From: Candidatus Aegiribacteria sp.
GTDB taxonomy: Bacteria; Fermentibacterota; Fermentibacteria; Fermentibacterales; JCC-6
NCBI GenBank assembly: GCA_021108435.1
Contig: JAIOQY010000128.1
Location: forward strand, 1-60,345
Reading direction: 5' to 3'
Length of the DNA stretch: 60,345 bases
Position 1 is the first letter of the stretch; every line of letters begins with the position of its first letter. Positions 52,479-60,345 of this stretch are shown here, piece after piece. Below the pieces are notes generated by a model. It ran no database searches. It worked only from the letters and a program-made list of their open reading frames with translations, and was not told the DNA's origin. Made by a program: the position numbers and the translations under genes.

Positions 52479-53417
52479 ATGATAACTGGTGTTATCGGAA
52501 CAGGGCATCTGGGTTTTCACCATGCAAGAATACTCGGTGAGATCACTGGCAGAACTGTTCCTATATTCGATACGGACACTGAACGCATGAGGGAACTGGC
52601 TTCCAGAATTGATGTCCGACCGATGAGACGAATTGATTCTCTTCTTGAAGAATGCGATTCAGTTGTTGTCGCATGTACTACTTCGGGGCATTATGGAGTG
52701 GTTATGAAAGCTCTCAGAACAGGATTGAACGTTCTTGTAGAAAAACCTATCGCAGCGAATCCTGAAGAAGGACGTGAAATGGTAGAGCTGGCAGAAGAAA
52801 CGGATCTGATTCTAGCGGTTGGTCATGTGGAGCGCTTTAATCCGGCTATACTTGCCGCGGCAGAGTTTATAGATACACCACTTTTTGTAGAAGGGCACAG
52901 AATGGCGCCTTTCAACCCCAGGGGAACCGATGTCTCGGTTGTAATGGATCTAATGATTCACGACATCGATCTGGTTCTTTCGTTCGTACGATCTCCGGTT
53001 ACTTCAGTTCAGGCATCAGGTGTGCCTGTTCTCAGTAATAATGTGGATATTGCCAGCGCAAGAATTCAGTTTGAGAATGGCTGTGTTGCTAATATGACCG
53101 CAAGCCGAATTTCTAGAGAACAGATACGAAAACTGAGGTTCTTCCAGCATAAGAGTTATGTATCCGTTGATTTCGCATCAAGAGAAGTTGAGGCTTTCCG
53201 TGTCTCATCCGGGAATATCGAACCTCTTTCAATAGTTGTTGAGGAAGGTGATGCTCTTACCGCTGAACTCAATGATTTTCTGAAAGCATGTAATACAGGC
53301 TGTTCTCCGACTGTTTCGGGGAAAGACGGTCTTATCGCTCTCCGATCTGCAAAGATAATCTCGAACAAGATACAGATAGCGACAGAAGAAATTTTGAAGG
53401 ATCTGACTGGAGTATGA
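52479..53417 (+). CDS. Gfo/Idh/MocA-family oxidoreductase
   Basis: 312 aa from ATG 52479 with GGAGG upstream. NAD(P) site GVIGTGHLGFHHARIL, the family EKPIA motif (VLVEKPIAANPEEG), and a C-terminal substrate domain with HDIDLVLSF. It sits directly before lpxB. In some bacteria a Gfo/Idh enzyme (GnnA) oxidises UDP-GlcNAc to make amide-linked lipid A, but the partner GnnB is not visible here, so that role is a hypothesis. Confidence 0.85.
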   Translation: MITGVIGTGHLGFHHARILGEITGRTVPIFDTDTERMRELASRIDVRPMRRIDSLLEECDSVVVACTTSGHYGVVMKALRTGLNVLVEKPIAANPEEGREMVELAEETDLILAVGHVERFNPAILAAAEFIDTPLFVEGHRMAPFNPRGTDVSVVMDLMIHDIDLVLSFVRSPVTSVQASGVPVLSNNVDIASARIQFENGCVANMTASRISREQIRKLRFFQHKSYVSVDFASREVEAFRVSSGNIEPLSIVVEEGDALTAELNDFLKACNTGCSPTVSGKDGLIALRSAKIISNKIQIATEEILKDLTGV

Positions 53418-54514
53418 ATCTTGTTATCTCAGCCGGTGACCCATCCGGTGATATTCGTGCTGGAGAGCTTTTCAGGAAGCTTTCAGCATTAGTTCCGGTT
53501 GAAGCTTCAGGACTGGGAGGCAGTAATCTTTCAGATGCCGGTGTAGATGTATTATTCAATCTCGAAGATTACTCCGTTATGGGCTTTGCGGAAGTGATCT
53601 CCTCTCTGAACAGATTTCGCAATCTGAGAAATGAAATGAAATCACTTATCATCTCTGAAAACCCGGATGCGGTTCTTCTGGTTGACTATCCAGGCTTCAA
53701 TATACCACTGGCTCAATGGGCAAAGAAAAAGGGTTTCAAAGTTATCTATTATATCTCTCCGCAGTTATGGGCATGGGGCAAAGGGAGAGTAAAGAAAATT
53801 CGAAACAGCGTTGATCTCATGATAACTCTCTTCGAATTCGAGGTGGAATTCTACAATCAGCATGGAGTCAGAGCTGTATGCGCCGGACATCCGCTGGTAG
53901 ATGCGATTCCAGAGCCCTCTAATTCAAAGCCTGAGGGAGATCTGGCTTTACTTCCAGGAAGCCGGGAACAGGAAGTTGCCGGTCTTCTCGATCCGATGCT
54001 CGATGCATACTCAATTCTTCGAAGCAGGGGTATCGTCCGAAAAGCTTCTGTAGCTATGACAGAATCTGTCCCATCAAGACTATATGATCGCGCCTTCAAT
54101 ACTGAAGGAGTAACACCGGTCAATTCAATAAGAGCTTCGCTTCAAAACGCGTCTGCTGCCGTTGTATGTTCTGGAACTGCCACACTTGAGACAGCACTCT
54201 GGGGAATTCCATTCATCATTACATACAGAACTTCGCGATTGACATATCTGCTCGCTAAGGTGCTGGTACGAGGGGTGGATAGAATTGGCATGGCTAACAT
54301 AGTCTCCGGCAAAGACGTAGCACCTGAACTCATACAGAATAATGTTACAGCGTTCAACATCGCAGAGCGAATAATTCCTCTGCTGTCTGAAACGGGAACA
54401 AGAAAGAAATCACTATCGGATATTAAATACGTTCGCAAAGCCCTTGGTGATAACGGTGCAGCGGAAAGAGCAGCAAGGCTCCTTTACAATGAAATCAAAC
54501 ATGAAAACCCCTGA
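53414..54514 (+). CDS. lpxB: Lipid-A-disaccharide synthase
   Basis: Joins UDP-diacylglucosamine and lipid X in lipid A synthesis. 366 aa with LVISAGDPSGDIRAGELF, MGFAEVISSL, DYPGFNIPLAQWAKKKG, YYISPQLWAWGKGR, and LPGSREQEVAGLLD. The start overlaps the previous stop by four bases, and its end overlaps the next gene. Confidence 0.95.
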   Translation: MNLVISAGDPSGDIRAGELFRKLSALVPVEASGLGGSNLSDAGVDVLFNLEDYSVMGFAEVISSLNRFRNLRNEMKSLIISENPDAVLLVDYPGFNIPLAQWAKKKGFKVIYYISPQLWAWGKGRVKKIRNSVDLMITLFEFEVEFYNQHGVRAVCAGHPLVDAIPEPSNSKPEGDLALLPGSREQEVAGLLDPMLDAYSILRSRGIVRKASVAMTESVPSRLYDRAFNTEGVTPVNSIRASLQNASAAVVCSGTATLETALWGIPFIITYRTSRLTYLLAKVLVRGVDRIGMANIVSGKDVAPELIQNNVTAFNIAERIIPLLSETGTRKKSLSDIKYVRKALGDNGAAERAARLLYNEIKHENP

Positions 54515-56375
54515 TCTATTCAAGCTCTCACGAATAGCTGGACGCATTTTCATGAGGTTGATAGGCAGTTCATGGCGGGTAATTTACGTCTCACAGCAAG
54601 GTTTAAGGGCAGGGCATACTCGGGGGAGACCCGCGGTTTTCGCATTCTGGCACGGAAGACAGCTTCCATTTATTCATACGCATCGGAATGAGGGCGTTAC
54701 TGTTCTCGTAAGTCAGAACAGGGATGGACAGTATGCAGCTAATGTTCTTCATTCAATGGGTTTTTCAACAGTTCGGGGTTCCAGCAGCAGGGGAGGCATA
54801 AGAGCAATCGGTGTAATTGCCGGTAAACTTGGAAGCGGGATGGACTGCGCAATTACAACGGATGGACCGAGAGGTCCCGCTGAGCAAGTGAAGAAGGGGA
54901 TTGCTCATATATCCAGGCTTGGAAGTAAACCTGTTGTTTCAATGGGATCATCAGCCTGGCCTTCGCTGCGTTTCTCCTCCTGGGACAAATTTCTGTTTCC
55001 ACTGCCATTTGCCAGAGTGAGCGTGGTTGAGGGAAGACCATTTCCACCAATGAAAAGGGAAGATGATCCGGATACATGGCTGGACAGAATAGAAAGGGAA
55101 ATTTCAAGAGTCACTCACATAGCTGATCTTCTTACATCACCATCCGCTCGATTTTTCAGGTTAATTCTGAAATCCGCTGGATATATTCTTCACGCTCCTG
55201 CAATACTGGCGATGCAATTCAGATCGTCAAGAGAAAGAAAGGAAAGACAGGGTTTCGTTCCGGAAATGAACAGTAATCCGGTCTGGCTTCATGGATCATC
55301 TCTTGGTGAGTTGAACGGACTTCTTCCTTTTGTATCGTATCTTGAAAAAAGAAAAATACCTGTCTGGGTAACCTGTTTCACTCCCTCTGGACGGATATTT
55401 CTGGATAGAATGAACCTACCGGGAAGTTTCAGTCCTCTTGATACACCAATATTTACGCAGCGTTTCATTAAGCGAATGAAACCGAGAGCACTAATAATTA
55501 CCGAGACTGAAATCTGGCCAAACACTATCCTTGAAGCATTGGAATCCTGTATTCCATGTATGATTGTCAACGGCAGGCTCTCAGAACGTAGCCTTAGAGG
55601 TTATCGGATATTCAAACCATTGCTCAGAAGAATGCTTCTATGTTTTTCAGGTATTCTTGCGCGAAGCATGAAAGATGCAGATAGCTTCAAGTTACTTGGC
55701 GCAAATCCAGACACCATAACCGTAACCGGCGATTCCAAGTCCTGCTCCGATCACGGTGATCCGCCGGGGGAATGGCATGAGATGCTGCAGACCGATCTAC
55801 CGGTTCTGGTTGCCGGTTCAACAAGAAAAGGAGAGGAAGAAACCATACTCAAAGCCTCTCGTGAAGCAGGATATTTCCCTGTTCTGGCACCAAGACATCT
55901 TGATCGGGTAGATGAAGTACTGGATATCATGAAAAATCATGGTTTCTCGCCTGTTGAATGGAGTAAAATTGCAGATTCAGAAGATAGAGGTAATCATGAC
56001 AGTGTTCTACTCGATCTGCATGGCGTACTCGCGCGAATGTACGGAGTGGGCAATGTCGCTTTTGTGGGAGGAACGCTTGTGCCTGTTGGCGGACATAACG
56101 TGCTCGAACCTCTCATGAGGGGAGTCCCTGTTACTGTTGGTCCACATTACGAAAGTTTCAGGAATATCATCGATAAAATATCCACATCACAAGTTGGCTA
56201 TATCATCTCAACACATGAAGAGTTAGCTGATGTACTTAAGAAACTGAAAAACGATTTGCCAGGGAAAGATTTGGTGAGAGATACAGTAGAGAAAATTCGG
56301 AATGTGGTATATGATCAGTTTGGATTACTCCTTTTCAGATCAGGGGTTATCAGTCACCTGGAGAATATTAAATGA
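54489..56375 (+). CDS. waaA: Fusion of DUF374 acyltransferase-like domain and Kdo transferase (WaaA)
   Basis: 628 aa from ATG 54489 (ATG 54501 also possible). Residues about 1-205 are DUF374: FAFWHGRQLPF, VSQNRDGQYAANV, RGSSSRGGIRA and TDGPRGP, a lysophospholipid-acyltransferase-related domain. From about 215 the chain is a full GT-B Kdo transferase: the membrane-proximal helix, HGSSLGELNGLLPF with the catalytic-type Glu, ITETEIWPN, VAGSTRKGEEE, and VGGTLVPVGGHNVLEPL. Normally these are two proteins. The fusion would tether acylation-type chemistry to Kdo addition on lipid A. It lies between lpxB and lpxK. Confidence 0.88.
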   Translation: MKSNMKTPDLFKLSRIAGRIFMRLIGSSWRVIYVSQQGLRAGHTRGRPAVFAFWHGRQLPFIHTHRNEGVTVLVSQNRDGQYAANVLHSMGFSTVRGSSSRGGIRAIGVIAGKLGSGMDCAITTDGPRGPAEQVKKGIAHISRLGSKPVVSMGSSAWPSLRFSSWDKFLFPLPFARVSVVEGRPFPPMKREDDPDTWLDRIEREISRVTHIADLLTSPSARFFRLILKSAGYILHAPAILAMQFRSSRERKERQGFVPEMNSNPVWLHGSSLGELNGLLPFVSYLEKRKIPVWVTCFTPSGRIFLDRMNLPGSFSPLDTPIFTQRFIKRMKPRALIITETEIWPNTILEALESCIPCMIVNGRLSERSLRGYRIFKPLLRRMLLCFSGILARSMKDADSFKLLGANPDTITVTGDSKSCSDHGDPPGEWHEMLQTDLPVLVAGSTRKGEEETILKASREAGYFPVLAPRHLDRVDEVLDIMKNHGFSPVEWSKIADSEDRGNHDSVLLDLHGVLARMYGVGNVAFVGGTLVPVGGHNVLEPLMRGVPVTVGPHYESFRNIIDKISTSQVGYIISTHEELADVLKKLKNDLPGKDLVRDTVEKIRNVVYDQFGLLLFRSGVISHLENIK

Positions 56376-57463
56376 GAAGACCTGACAGAGTTTTCAGAAA
56401 AATAGCATCTCGCGAGGGGTATTATGCCTGGCTCGGGTGGGTATTGATGCCATTAGGATGGCTATACGGTTCAATTGCAGCCCTTCGAAGAATGTGGTTC
56501 GAATCAGGCAGGAAACAGCTCAGATTACCGGTTCCTGTGATAAGTGTCGGAAATATCGAGGTTGGCGGAACTGGTAAGACCTCTGTTACGATCTGGCTTG
56601 CAAGAAGAATAGCAGGGATGGGTTATTCTGTAGCGGTAATTGCGCGGAATTTCGGAGAAAGGGAATCCGCCTGCAGAGTCAGACTGGACAATGATGATGT
56701 CAGGAAAGAATTTACAGACGAAGTCCTGCTCCTTGCTGAGAGCCTTCTGGGAAAAGCCAGAGTGTATGCCGGCAGGTCAAAAACCGAAGCTTCTATTAGA
56801 GCATATAGAGAGGAGAATCCGGATATCATCATAGTTGATGACGGATTTCAGCACCTTAAACTGCACAGGGACATAGAACTCATTGTACTTGATTTCTCAA
56901 ATCCGTTTGGTCAGGGTGGAATTCTTCCTTCTGGAACACTCAGAGAATTTCCATCATTCATATCAAGAGCGGATCATATATGGATAAATCGGATTGCGTC
57001 CGGAATGTCAGCTGAGTGGATAAAGCGCAGAGTTTCAGATTACAACTGGAAAGCTTCTGTCCAGTTCAGCAGAATTCAGCCGACAGGCGTCAGGCTTGCT
57101 TCCGGCAGGAGATTGCCACGTATTCCTGAAGATCCGGTTCTTGCGTTCTGCGGAATTGGAAAACCTGAAAGCTTCCGGAACTCTCTTGAAGAAGCCGGTT
57201 TTACTATCAGGAAACTTGTGGCTTTTCCTGACCATCATATTTATTCGGAAGAGGACATAGAACAGCTGAAGGAAATAATGCTTAAAAAGCAGGCAGCAGC
57301 ATTGATAACCACAGAGAAGGATGCAGTAAAACTGAGCGGTATTGCTGATACTGATGACATAATGGTTCAAACAATGAACCTTGAGGTCGAGGGAGATATA
57401 CCTGAACTTCTTGATGAAATTCAGAACACGATTATAAAGTTTCGAGAACTTCGAAAAAGATAG
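56372..57463 (+). CDS. lpxK: Tetraacyldisaccharide 4'-kinase
   Basis: Phosphorylates the lipid A disaccharide at the 4' position. 363 aa with an N-terminal membrane segment (LGWVLMPLGWLYGSIAAL), then the characteristic P-loop SVGNIEVGGTGKTSVTIWLA, VDDGFQHLKLHRD, GGILPSGTLREF, and TTEKDAVKL. The ATG overlaps the previous stop. With lpxB and waaA it completes a late lipid A segment. Confidence 0.94.
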   Translation: MRRPDRVFRKIASREGYYAWLGWVLMPLGWLYGSIAALRRMWFESGRKQLRLPVPVISVGNIEVGGTGKTSVTIWLARRIAGMGYSVAVIARNFGERESACRVRLDNDDVRKEFTDEVLLLAESLLGKARVYAGRSKTEASIRAYREENPDIIIVDDGFQHLKLHRDIELIVLDFSNPFGQGGILPSGTLREFPSFISRADHIWINRIASGMSAEWIKRRVSDYNWKASVQFSRIQPTGVRLASGRRLPRIPEDPVLAFCGIGKPESFRNSLEEAGFTIRKLVAFPDHHIYSEEDIEQLKEIMLKKQAAALITTEKDAVKLSGIADTDDIMVQTMNLEVEGDIPELLDEIQNTIIKFRELRKR

Positions 57464-57467
57464 GATA

Positions 57468-59066
57468 ATGCATTTGACCGGTACTATAAGAACAGATGTG
57501 CTCATACTTGGCGCGGGGATGGCAGGACTGACATGCGCGCTTGCTCTTCCTGAAGAACTTGATATTCTTCTTGCGAGCAAAGTTCCAATTCCCACTGGAA
57601 GCACTTACCTTGCACAGGGAGGCCTTGCGGCAGCAGTATCCAAGGATGATAGTTTTCAACTTCATTTGAGAGATACCATACTTGCAGGTGGAGGTCTCGT
57701 TAATGAAGACGTTGCTTTCGATATTATTAAATCCGGTCCGCGCCTTGTAGAACAATTATCGCAGTGGGGTGCTGTTCTTGAAGGAGCCGGCGGATCCGGT
57801 AAAGGAGGTATCGAAGGCGGACACAGTATAAGGAGGGTGCTTCACCATAAAGACAGAACAGGCAGACTGATCAGTGAAGTATTATGTGACAGATGCAAAG
57901 AAAGAAAGAACATCACAATACTTCAGCCGGCTTTTGCCGTTAATCTTCTTACAGCTTCCAGAGAGATGACCGGCCTGGTTGAAAATGCCGCAGACAGATG
58001 TCTCGGTGCTCATATACTTCACGGTGGCAGAATATCCACTGTTCTTGCAGGTGAAACCATCATAGCAACAGGAGGGGCAGGAAAAGTCTACAGATACACT
58101 TCAAATCAGGATTCAGCCACCGGAGATGGTATAGCGATGGCTTTCAGAGCCGGTCTTCCGATTCGAAATATGGAATTTTTCCAGTTTCATCCTACATGTC
58201 TTTTTCACCCTGATAAGAGGAATTTCCTTATAACGGAAGCTCTCAGGGGTGAGGGTGCTGAATTGCGTAATCTTGAAGGTCATAGATTCATGGAAAACTA
58301 CGATCCTGATAGGATGGAGCTTGCGCCAAGAGATGTTGTAGCTCGAGCTATTGACTCAGAAATGAAACGACTGGGAAATGATCATGTTCTGCTTGATGCC
58401 ACTCACCTTGGTCGGGAGAAGCTGGAAGAATCATTTCCTGAAGTAACTGAAGGCGTCACTTCGGTCGGTATTACTCCATGGCTGGAACCAATACCTGTAG
58501 TTCCGGCAGCACACTACTGTGTTGGTGGAATAGACGCATCAACTGATGGCAGCACCGCTATGAACGGTCTGAGAGCTATTGGAGAGGTTTCATGCACCGG
58601 TTTTCACGGTGCAAATCGTCTTGGCAGCAACAGTCTGCTTGAGGCGGGTGTTATGGGATTAAAAGCCGCGGACACTATCCCTGAAACAGTATTGAAACCG
58701 GACAGATTCTCTGCCAGAGACTGGGCTTACGGACGCGCTGAACCATTAAAGGAGAATGTACTCGTCGATTATGCGTGGGCTGCTTTAAGAAATGTCATGT
58801 GGGATTATGTAAGCATAGTCAGGTCGGACAGGAAGCTTCACAGAGCCCTGAGGATAATTGATGTTCTGGCAGAAGAGATAGAAGAGGATTACTGGTCTCT
58901 TCTCCCAACTGTGGAACTTCTTGAGTTAAGGAACATCTGTACGGTCAGCAGGACGATAGTCAGATCGGCATTGAGAAGGAGGGAAAGCCGGGGTCTTCAT
59001 TACACTCTTGACTGTCCCGGGATGAATCAGCCGGCAATAGACACCATTCTTAAGATACAGCTATGA
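57468..59066 (+). CDS. nadB: L-aspartate oxidase
   Basis: First step of de novo NAD synthesis (aspartate to iminoaspartate). 532 aa. FAD site VLILGAGMAGLTCALAL, then STYLAQGGLAAAV, HSIRRVLHHKDRTGR, MEFFQFHPTCLF, LRGEGAELRN and GANRLGSNSLLEAGV. The C-terminal helical domain is intact. nadA and nadC are not in view. It follows lpxK after four bases, so it is cotranscribed with lipid A genes. Confidence 0.94.
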   Translation: MHLTGTIRTDVLILGAGMAGLTCALALPEELDILLASKVPIPTGSTYLAQGGLAAAVSKDDSFQLHLRDTILAGGGLVNEDVAFDIIKSGPRLVEQLSQWGAVLEGAGGSGKGGIEGGHSIRRVLHHKDRTGRLISEVLCDRCKERKNITILQPAFAVNLLTASREMTGLVENAADRCLGAHILHGGRISTVLAGETIIATGGAGKVYRYTSNQDSATGDGIAMAFRAGLPIRNMEFFQFHPTCLFHPDKRNFLITEALRGEGAELRNLEGHRFMENYDPDRMELAPRDVVARAIDSEMKRLGNDHVLLDATHLGREKLEESFPEVTEGVTSVGITPWLEPIPVVPAAHYCVGGIDASTDGSTAMNGLRAIGEVSCTGFHGANRLGSNSLLEAGVMGLKAADTIPETVLKPDRFSARDWAYGRAEPLKENVLVDYAWAALRNVMWDYVSIVRSDRKLHRALRIIDVLAEEIEEDYWSLLPTVELLELRNICTVSRTIVRSALRRRESRGLHYTLDCPGMNQPAIDTILKIQL

Positions 59067-59578
59067 ATAATCACCGTATTGTATTCTTATTGCTTATTGT
59101 ATTTATTCTGGCGGGTTGCAGGACTATTCCGGTGTACCGTGGTGATGGAGTTCATTGTACAGGCGGCTCCTGGGCTGAAATATCATCCACCGGCAGTGGT
59201 CCAAGATCATCAATAGATAATGACATGCTCAAAGAAATTGATTCATGGATGGGTACTCCATATCTGTATGGCGGCAACAGCAGATCCGGTGTAGACTGTT
59301 CCGGATTCACCCAGTCTGTTTACGAAGCTGTAGATATCCAGATACCCAGAACAGCCAGTCAGCAGGCAGCAGCAGCGGAAAGCATTAATCCTTCTAATCT
59401 AAAATTCGGCGACCTGCTGTTTTTCAATACATCTGGCTCAGGTATTTCTCATGTCGGGATTTTTATAGGAAACGGCTTCTTTGTTCATGCATCAAGCAGC
59501 AGGGGCGTTGTAAGGGAATCACTCTCAAAGGAATACTACGCAAACAGGATTGTATCCGCGGGAAGGTATCTAAAATGA
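59063..59578 (+). CDS. NlpC/P60-family lipoprotein endopeptidase
   Basis: Probable cell-wall peptide hydrolase. 171 aa with a lipoprotein signal (LLLIVFILAGC, Cys19) and the NlpC/P60 core: GTPYLYGGNSRSGVDCSGFT (catalytic Cys), then SHVGIFIGNGFFVHASSS (catalytic His region). It is coupled to nadB by a four-base overlap and to the next gene likewise. Confidence 0.9.
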   Translation: MNNHRIVFLLLIVFILAGCRTIPVYRGDGVHCTGGSWAEISSTGSGPRSSIDNDMLKEIDSWMGTPYLYGGNSRSGVDCSGFTQSVYEAVDIQIPRTASQQAAAAESINPSNLKFGDLLFFNTSGSGISHVGIFIGNGFFVHASSSRGVVRESLSKEYYANRIVSAGRYLK

Positions 59579-60009
59579 ACGTTCTGATCTTCTTCTTTCT
59601 CAGTATTTCTCAGATTCAAACTGAATTCATTCCTGTCAGCGGTTTCTCCGATCTTGATGATTTTACCACGCCTACAGGATTCGGCCTGCTTCTTGTACTG
59701 GGAGAAGATTCAACCGCTAATCAGTCTATGGCTGATGAGATTCTCATTTCGATAGACAGCCTGCCTGAATACGCTTCGGTCTATCTCTGGTGCATTGCAC
59801 CCGATGCTCCGGGTTATGTGGAAGTAGCTGATCTGTCAGGATATTACAATGGGTATCCGTCTACCGTCATTCTTGTAGGTCATTGTGGTTTCCTCGAACT
59901 TGATCCTCAGTATCTTACTTCTGAAATAGTCGACTCATGGTTCACGTGGGGAGATCCGGAAAGCAGAATAACCGGTATATGCAACTTCTGCAGGCGATGT
60001 AACCCTTGA
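59575..60009 (+). CDS. Secreted protein of unknown function, possibly thioredoxin-like
   Basis: 144 aa with a short signal-like N-terminus (MNVLIFFFLSISQIQT). The middle alternates beta and helix (GFGLLLVLGEDSTANQ, YPSTVILVGHCGFLEL), which suggests a thioredoxin-like fold, but the usual CxxC is absent there. A CNFCRRC cluster ends the protein. No family is recognised. It overlaps the NlpC/P60 gene by four bases, so an envelope role is likely. Confidence 0.65.
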   Translation: MNVLIFFFLSISQIQTEFIPVSGFSDLDDFTTPTGFGLLLVLGEDSTANQSMADEILISIDSLPEYASVYLWCIAPDAPGYVEVADLSGYYNGYPSTVILVGHCGFLELDPQYLTSEIVDSWFTWGDPESRITGICNFCRRCNP

Positions 60010-60028
60010 TATCCGGAAGGACAATGAA

Positions 60029-60345
60029 ATGGAATGGTTCGAAGAGGAGAATTTCTGGCATGAGTTATACCCATTCATGTTCCCTGAATCAAGAATGGAA
60101 AAAGCTGAGGAGGACTCTGATTCCCTTATAAAGCTTACAGGCATTACTGAGGGAGATATTCTTGACCTCTGCTGTGGTCCCGGACGCTTCTCAATCGCAA
60201 TGGCAAGGCGCGGTTTCACTGTTACGGGTGTAGATCGTACAGAATCCCTGCTGGAGATTGCAGGAAGAAGAACTTCTCTTGAGGACCTGTCGATAGAGTG
60301 GGTTCTTGAGGACATGCGCAGTTTTGTTCGACCTGATTCCTTTGA
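60029..60345 (+). CDS. SAM-dependent methyltransferase (partial, runs off the window)
   Basis: The first 105 codons of a class I methyltransferase. ATG 60029 follows GGAAGG. Motif I is ILDLCCGPGRFSIAMA, and the acidic end of strand 2 is VTGVDRTESLLEIA. The leader MEWFEEENFWHELYPFMFP resembles small methyltransferases of the Methyltransf_25 type. Substrate unknown; the C-terminus is outside the window. Confidence 0.85.
   Translation, partial: MEWFEEENFWHELYPFMFPESRMEKAEEDSDSLIKLTGITEGDILDLCCGPGRFSIAMARRGFTVTGVDRTESLLEIAGRRTSLEDLSIEWVLEDMRSFVRPDSF

Overview
The window comes from a diderm, LPS-making bacterium of roughly mid-40s percent GC (judged by eye, not computed). Lipid A, Kdo and heptose genes (lpxB, waaA, lpxK, waaF, gmhB) show an LPS outer membrane. 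Several exported proteins end in FlgD/T9SS-type C-terminal sorting domains, and there are two MglA-type Ras-like GTPases. Together these point to the FCB side of the tree; an uncultured lineage such as a Fermentibacterota/Aegiribacteria-like group is possible, but the sequence alone does not settle it. Unusually for a bacterium, the window opens with an archaeal-type GatDE amidotransferase.

Layout. (1) 1-326: possible tail of an upstream gene, then a compact repeat cluster (two 103-bp tandem units, an inverted right arm, four 13-bp GC-rich units). (2) 327-32002: almost 32 kb of tightly packed plus-strand genes. These are gatE-gatD; hpf-hprK-ptsH-ptsI (ribosome hibernation plus a regulatory PTS with no EII in view); a nucleotidyltransferase and two GT4 glycosyltransferases; small membrane genes and tatA; an MglA GTPase; topA-xer; a DUF2723 membrane protein; hslVU; a second MglA; a GT-C-like membrane protein; dapF; tRNA-Gly(CCC); a CDP-alcohol phosphatidyltransferase; TPR proteins; waaF; polA. 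(3) 32003-39990: an accessory island of mixed-strand genes (PQQ-type propeller, beta-helix, Fic enzyme, FG-GAP protein). One related repeat recurs about every 2 kb at the gene junctions. The island also holds tRNA 3' fragments, a truncated signal-peptide ORF and a diverged copy of the polA 3' end. (4) 39991-47329: exported ferredoxin, trmH-like, comEC, a secreted hypothetical, M42 peptidase, response regulator, hybrid histidine kinase. (5) 47330-48790: a second small insertion, an AT-rich membrane protein gene between a gmhB pseudogene and intact gmhB, flanked by a 174-bp perfect direct repeat. (6) 48784-60345: envelope and NAD genes (gmhB, epimerase, ddl, ltaE, Gfo/Idh, lpxB, DUF374-WaaA fusion, lpxK, nadB, NlpC/P60 lipoprotein, a truncated methyltransferase).

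The most unusual signals are the bacterial GatDE pair, the repeat-punctuated surface-protein array after polA, and the fact that both insertions (after polA and after gmhB) are bounded by a second, damaged copy of the neighbouring core gene's 3' end. That repeated architecture suggests a shared, unidentified insertion or recombination route. No integrase or transposase is encoded in either insertion.
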